DNA of 11,055 bases from Clostridiales bacterium. GTDB taxonomy: Bacteria > Bacillota > Clostridia > Christensenellales > CAG-138. A program made the translations under genes and the position numbers. A model generated the notes under the pieces. That model was given only the letters and a program-made list of their open reading frames with translations, did not search any database and was not told the origin of the DNA. The stretch lies in NCBI GenBank assembly GCA_019416935.1, contig DXWI01000025.1, positions 1-11,055 of the forward strand, read 5' to 3'. Positions 6,086-11,055 of this stretch are shown here, in pieces; positions within the stretch are counted from its first letter, which is position 1; each line of letters opens with the position of its first letter.

Positions 6086-6622
6086 ATGGAGATCGGCAAC
6101 AAGATCAAACAGCTCCGCTTGCAGCGGGGACTGACGCAGGAGGAGCTTGCCGCCCGCACCGAACTGTCCAAGGGATTCATCTCCCAGCTCGAGCGCGACA
6201 TCACCTCCCCCTCCATTGCAACGCTGATGGATATTCTCGAAGCGCTGGGCACCGACGTCGCCGCCTTTTTCAATGAAACGCAGAACGAAAAGGTGATCTA
6301 CGGCGCGGAGGATATGTTTATTAAGGAAGCGGCGGATGGCAGCAGCATCCGCTGGCTGGTGACGAACGCGCAGCGCAATGCGCTCGAGCCCATTCTGGTG
6401 ACGCTCCCGTCCGGCACGGCGACGGAGCCGGATGATCCGCACGAGGGCGAAGAGTTCGGCTATGTACTGCAGGGCGCAGCGACGCTGCTGCTGGGCGAAA
6501 CGCGCTACCGGCTGCACAAGGGCGACAGCTTCTATTTCCGGCCGACGGCGCCGCACTCCCTGCGCAACAGCGGCAGGAGCGAGGCGCGCATTCTCTGGGT
6601 TTCCACGCCGCCATCGTTTTGA
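6086..6622 (+). CDS. XRE-family regulator with C-terminal cupin (PuuR-like)
   Basis: This encodes 178 residues. The N-terminal helix-turn-helix covers about 5-62 (IKQLRLQRGLTQEELAARTE, then SKGFISQLERDITSPSIATL). A cupin_2 domain covers about 70-175, with motif 1 HEGEEFGYVLQG (119-130) and motif 2 GDSFYFRPTAPHSLRN (146-161). This architecture is that of PuuR and of the cupin regulators that head polyamine gene clusters in many Bacillota. The cupin is thought to sense the small-molecule effector, here probably a polyamine. A TTG at 6077 extends the frame, but AAAGGG (6071-6076) is 9 nt before the ATG at 6086, which is the better start. potA follows after 42 bp without a terminator, so the regulator is co-transcribed with the transporter it presumably controls. 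It probably acts as a repressor, by analogy with PuuR. Confidence 0.9.
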   Translation: MEIGNKIKQLRLQRGLTQEELAARTELSKGFISQLERDITSPSIATLMDILEALGTDVAAFFNETQNEKVIYGAEDMFIKEAADGSSIRWLVTNAQRNALEPILVTLPSGTATEPDDPHEGEEFGYVLQGAATLLLGETRYRLHKGDSFYFRPTAPHSLRNSGRSEARILWVSTPPSF

Positions 6623-6664
6623 CGGCAATTTCCGCTCTGATGTTTTGTGGGGAGGCAATACGCT

Positions 6665-8038
<1,374 letters not shown>

Positions 8039-8065
8039 GCACGCATCGGAAAAGGGGGTGAGCGC

Positions 8066-8851
8066 TTGAAACGAAGCATGTTTGCCGGCCCATACATCGT
8101 ATGGATGCTGATCTTTATCCTCTCGCCGATGCTGCTGATCCTGTATTATGCCTTTACAAGCGACGGCAGCTTTACGCTGCAAAATCTTGTTGCGGCAGCG
8201 CAGGTGGGCAACATCAAGGTGCTGCTCGATTCGATTCGGCTCGCGCTATACACGACCGTGCTGTGCCTGCTGCTGGGCTACCCCGTGGCCTATCTGCTCT
8301 CCCGCATGAAGAAGGCCGTGGCGACGCTGCTGTCGGTGTTCTTCATCGTACCCATGTGGATGAACTTCCTGCTGCGCACCTATGCATGGAAAGCGCTGCT
8401 CGGCGCGTTTACCGATATTCTGTATACCGAGGCAGCGGTGCTGCTCGGCATGGTCTACAACTTCCTGCCGTTCATGATCCTGCCGATCTACACGGTGCTC
8501 ATGAAGCTCGATAAGAGCTATATCGAGGCGGCGCAGGATCTCGGTGCGAACGGCCCGCTGACCTTTTTGCGCGTGGTGCTGCCGCTGTCGGTTTCCGGCA
8601 TCGTATCCGGCATCACGATGGTGTTCATTCCGTCGACCACGACCTTCGCCATCTCGCAGCTTCTCGGCGGCGGCATGACGATGCTCTACGGCGATTTGAT
8701 CTATATGAAGTTTATCACGGAACAGGCTTGGAGCGCGGGCAGCGCGCTGGCCATCATGCTGCTCATCTTTGTGCTTTTGAGCATGGCCATCATGCGGCGG
8801 GCGGAGCGCGCCGGCGGCAAGCAGGCCGAAGGAGGCAACAGGCTATGGTAA
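8066..8851 (+). CDS. potB: Polyamine ABC transporter permease PotB, TTG start
   Basis: This encodes 261 residues with about six membrane segments (first at about 9-30). The EAA loop at 154-173 (EAAQDLGANGPLTFLRVVLP) docks on PotA. VPMWMNFLLRTYAWKALLG (about 95-113) is typical of PotB. I chose the TTG at 8066 because AAGGGGGTGA (8052-8061), one mismatch from the full anti-16S match AAGGAGGTGA, sits 7 nt before it. The first ATG (8078) would be 19 nt away. It pairs with PotC as the heterodimeric channel. The gene ends inside potC with a 7-bp overlap (8845-8851), which points to translational coupling. Confidence 0.92.
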   Translation: MKRSMFAGPYIVWMLIFILSPMLLILYYAFTSDGSFTLQNLVAAAQVGNIKVLLDSIRLALYTTVLCLLLGYPVAYLLSRMKKAVATLLSVFFIVPMWMNFLLRTYAWKALLGAFTDILYTEAAVLLGMVYNFLPFMILPIYTVLMKLDKSYIEAAQDLGANGPLTFLRVVLPLSVSGIVSGITMVFIPSTTTFAISQLLGGGMTMLYGDLIYMKFITEQAWSAGSALAIMLLIFVLLSMAIMRRAERAGGKQAEGGNRLW

Positions 8852-9654
8852 AACGACTGCGGACGTTTTTTAAGGGCACCTATCTTGGCCTGATCCTGCT
8901 GTTTCTCTATGCGCCGATCCTGATCCTTATCCTGTTCTCCTTCAACGAGAGCAAGACGCTCGGCAACTGGACGGGCTTTACGTTCGGCTGGTATGAGAAG
9001 CTCTTCCGTACCTCGGAGATCACGGATGCGATCATCGTGACGATTACGCTGGCCGTGCTCTCCTCGCTCATTGCAACGGTACTCGGCACGTTTGCGGCCA
9101 TCGGCCTGCACTCGATGAAAAAGCGCCGCCGCATGGTGATTGAGAACATTTCCCAGCTTCCGATGGTGAACCCCGATCTCGTAACCGGCATCTCGCTGAT
9201 GCTGCTGTTCCTCGCAGTCGGGCTTCGCAATGGCTATGTCCGGCTGTTGATCGCGCACATCACGTTCAATCTGCCGTATGTGATCTTCTCGGTATTGCCA
9301 AAGCTGCGGCAAAGCTCCGACATGCTCTATGAAGCGGCGCTCGACCTTGGCTGTACCCCGCTGATGGCGCTCTGGCGCGTGGTGATACCGGACATTCTGC
9401 CGGGCATCATCTCCGGTGCGATCCTTGCGTTCACACTCTCCATCGATGATTTTGTGGTCAGCTTCTTTGCCGGAAACGGCGTCGACAACCTGTCGATGTA
9501 TATCTATGCCAGCGCGCGCCGCGGCGTCAACCCGGCGCTCTCCACGATCATCTTCGTTCCGGTGGTCACGCTGCTGCTGATCGTCAATATCCGCAGCATC
9601 CGTGAGGAGCGCCGGCGCGAGATTCAGGATCGCAAGGTCGGTATGAAGCGATAA
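8845..9654 (+). CDS. potC: Polyamine ABC transporter permease PotC
   Basis: This encodes 269 residues with about six membrane segments. It begins MVKRLRTFFKGTYLGLILLFLYAPI-, typical of PotC, followed by FSFNESK (31-37). The EAA loop runs over 163-182 (EAALDLGCTPLMALWRVVIP), and the FTLSIDDFVVSFF stretch is a family hallmark. AAGGAGG (8829-8835), inside the end of potB, lies 9 nt before the ATG. The start overlaps the potB stop, so PotB and PotC are probably made in equal amounts. The tail (about 250-269) is strongly basic and cytoplasmic. Confidence 0.93.
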   Translation: MVKRLRTFFKGTYLGLILLFLYAPILILILFSFNESKTLGNWTGFTFGWYEKLFRTSEITDAIIVTITLAVLSSLIATVLGTFAAIGLHSMKKRRRMVIENISQLPMVNPDLVTGISLMLLFLAVGLRNGYVRLLIAHITFNLPYVIFSVLPKLRQSSDMLYEAALDLGCTPLMALWRVVIPDILPGIISGAILAFTLSIDDFVVSFFAGNGVDNLSMYIYASARRGVNPALSTIIFVPVVTLLLIVNIRSIREERRREIQDRKVGMKR

Positions 9655-9677
9655 GTACCGCCGCAGCAACACGTTGT

Positions 9678-9697
9678 CCGGCCTTGCATCAAGCCGG
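9678..9697 (+). other. Hairpin between potC and potD
   Basis: CCGGCCTTG (9678-9686) and CAAGCCGG (9690-9697) form a stem with one bulged C and a 3-nt loop, in the 97-bp gap between potC and potD. No T-tract follows, so it is unlikely to be a strong terminator. It may protect or process the mRNA upstream of the binding-protein gene. Confidence 0.4.
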
Positions 9698-9751
9698 TTG
9701 TGGAACAGAAAATCGATAGAAGACAGAAGGATACAAGGAGGAACAAAACCG

Positions 9752-10804
9752 ATGAAACTGATGAAAAAGGTGCTTTGCGCGCTGCTCATCCTTGCCATGG
9801 CGCTTCCGCTCGCCGCCTGCGGCCAGAAGGATCAGTTGACGCTCAACGTGCTCAACTGGGGCGACTATATCGACCCAGAGCTGCTCGATCAGTTTGAGCA
9901 GGAAACCGGCATCAAGGTCAAGTACTCGACCATGACCAGTAACGAGGAGATGCTTGTCAAGCTGTCGGCTGCCGACTGCATCTATGACATTTGCGTGCCC
10001 TCCGACTATGTCATCGAGAAGCTCATTGCGCAGGATCTGCTGCACGAGCTGAACAAGGACAACATCCCCAATCTGGCCAATATCGACGAACGGTTCTTGG
10101 ATCTGTCCTTCGATCCGGCCAACAAATTTTCCGTGCCGTACTTTTGGGGCACCGTCGGCATTCTTTACAACACCACCATGGTGGACGACCCGGTCGACTC
10201 GTGGGATATCCTGTGGAACGAGAAATACGGCGGCCAGATTCTGATGTACGACAGTGTGCGCGATTCCATCGGCATCACGCTCATCAAGCTGGGCTACGAT
10301 ATCAACACGCGCAATGAGGCGGAGGTACTGGAGGCGCAGCAGGCGCTGATCGACCAGAAACCGCTCGTGCGCGCCTATCTCACCGACGATGCCAAGATGG
10401 AAATGATCAATGGTACCGCCGCCATGTGCGTGACCTATTCCGGCGACGCGCTGATGGCCATCGCGGAGAGCGAAGATCTCGCGTATGCCGTGCCGAATGA
10501 GGGCAGCAACGTATGGTTTGATAACATCGTTATCCCCAAGACCTCGACCCACACCGCCGAGGCGGAGGCCTTCATCAACTTCCTCTGCGACGCCGAGGTT
10601 GCCAAGCAGAACGCCGAGTACATCTATTATTGCTCCCCCAACCGCGCGGCGCTGGAGCTACTCAGCGATGAGTTTGTTGCAGACCCCACCTTTAATCCGC
10701 CGCAGGATGTGCTGGATCGCTGCACCGTGTTCCATGACTTGGGTGACTTTGTGGGCGTCTATTCCGATGCATGGACAAAGATCAAGGCTGCACAGGGAAA
10801 ATAA
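9752..10804 (+). CDS. potD: Polyamine-binding lipoprotein PotD
   Basis: This encodes 350 residues. The lipoprotein signal ends LAAC with lipidated Cys23. The mature protein is a PotD/PotF-type bilobed binding protein: LNVLNWGDYIDPELLDQFEQ, STMTSNEEML, CVPSDYVIEKL, YFWGTVGILYN, YSGDA and VPNEGSNVWFDN. Compared from memory with E. coli PotD, these pocket residues are kept: Trp36, Tyr39, Ser84, Tyr86, Trp255, Asp257 and Tyr293. Four differ: Ser168 for Asp, Asp171 for Glu, Tyr229 for Trp, and Phe327 for Gln. Polyamine binding is therefore likely, but the choice between spermidine and putrescine is open. The frame is open to 9674, but AAGGAGG (9735-9741) lies 10 nt before the ATG at 9752, where the signal peptide starts. 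It is the last gene of the unit and delivers substrate to PotB-PotC from outside the cell. Confidence 0.94.
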   Translation: MKLMKKVLCALLILAMALPLAACGQKDQLTLNVLNWGDYIDPELLDQFEQETGIKVKYSTMTSNEEMLVKLSAADCIYDICVPSDYVIEKLIAQDLLHELNKDNIPNLANIDERFLDLSFDPANKFSVPYFWGTVGILYNTTMVDDPVDSWDILWNEKYGGQILMYDSVRDSIGITLIKLGYDINTRNEAEVLEAQQALIDQKPLVRAYLTDDAKMEMINGTAAMCVTYSGDALMAIAESEDLAYAVPNEGSNVWFDNIVIPKTSTHTAEAEAFINFLCDAEVAKQNAEYIYYCSPNRAALELLSDEFVADPTFNPPQDVLDRCTVFHDLGDFVGVYSDAWTKIKAAQGK

Positions 10805-10815
10805 GAATGGACTTT

Positions 10816-10860
10816 ACGAAACGGGCGCGCCGCCTAAGATGCGGCGCGCCCGTTTCGTTT
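10816..10860 (+). terminator. Terminator of the regulator-potABCD unit
   Basis: An 18-bp perfect stem (10816-10833 with 10841-10858) with a 7-nt loop (CTAAGAT) starts 11 bp after the potD stop codon. The 3' arm ends CGTTTCGT and is followed by TT, so the T-tract is short, but the stem is very stable. The lower arms contain GGCGCGCC. On the minus strand no T-tract follows, so the plus orientation is favoured. Confidence 0.78.
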
Positions 10861-10906
10861 GAGTGGCATTATTAACCCGTTATTCCGGCGGAATCTCCTG
10901 TCGTGT

Positions 10907-11055
10907 TTACTTTTCGGCTTTACGCAGCAGCCGCTGCCGGTCGCCCTGCCCCTTGCCAAGCCACGCGGGGGCTGGGTTTGACATGGTTGCAGGCAATACG
11001 CATCGTTCCGGCAACGGGAAATAGAACGCCCGTCCCCTACTCGATGTCCCCCTCC
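10907..11055 (-). other. Unassigned tail with a short open minus-strand frame
   Basis: After the terminator I see no confident gene up to the window end. One minus-strand frame is open from the edge to a stop at 10907-10909 and ends WLGKGQGDRQRLLRKAEK, with an internal ATG at 10984. No ribosome site is visible before that ATG, and I do not recognise the peptide. In another frame, the last 19 bases read EGDIE followed by a stop (11037-11039), which would also suit the C-terminus of a minus-strand gene lying mostly outside. The two cannot both be true genes; neither is supported strongly. The stretch also contains small dyads (for example ATTCC/GGAAT near 10882-10894). Confidence 0.25.

Noticed and set aside
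9689..10552. A 287-codon minus-strand frame opposite potD
   Set aside because: Same shadow effect. PotD motifs, signal peptide and ribosome site on the plus strand explain the sequence.

Overview
The window looks like a chromosomal segment of a GC-rich member of the Bacillota, most likely a gut-type Clostridia (Oscillospirales- or Christensenellales-like). The evidence is Gram-positive-style lipoprotein signals on all three exported solute-binding or small lipoproteins, strong AAGGAGG-type ribosome binding sites, a YpuA-like DUF1002 protein, and an XRE-cupin gene leading a potABCD cluster. This placement is an inference from gene content. No marker gene fixes the taxon. I see no mobile element, CRISPR array, rRNA, tRNA or recognisable riboswitch.

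Layout. (1) 108-1223, minus: a secreted DUF1002 protein with a Pro/Thr-rich linker and its own terminator (57-86). (2) 1469-3876, plus, divergent from it: a three-gene polar amino acid ABC importer (lipoprotein binding protein, one permease, one ATPase). It ends at a 12-bp-stem terminator (3954-3993) that also serves the convergent neighbour. (3) 4124-5941, minus: an M50-type membrane metalloprotease homologue followed by a small lipoprotein of unknown function. The lipoprotein has its own consensus promoter, whose -35 box contains the protease gene's stop codon. (4) 6086-10804, plus, divergent from the protease gene: an XRE-cupin regulator and a complete polyamine importer, potA-potB-potC-potD, closed by a long GC-rich terminator (10816-10860). 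(5) 10861-11055: no confident gene; a short minus-strand reading frame is open to the window edge.

How the parts fit. The two importers are independent transcription units for small nitrogenous solutes: an amino acid of unknown identity, and a polyamine (spermidine or putrescine). The cupin regulator is the first gene of the polyamine unit. A perfect 7-bp inverted repeat lies in its leader, just after the predicted transcription start, and is the best operator candidate here. The two divergent promoters between the protease gene and the regulator gene have abutting -35 boxes that form one palindrome, so their activity may be coupled.

Most of the window is ordinary and well explained by known families. 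I did not find a clearly new multi-gene system. The best leads are the duplicated TOBE-like domain at the C-terminus of PotA, the back-to-back promoter palindrome, and the uncharacterised protease-lipoprotein pair.
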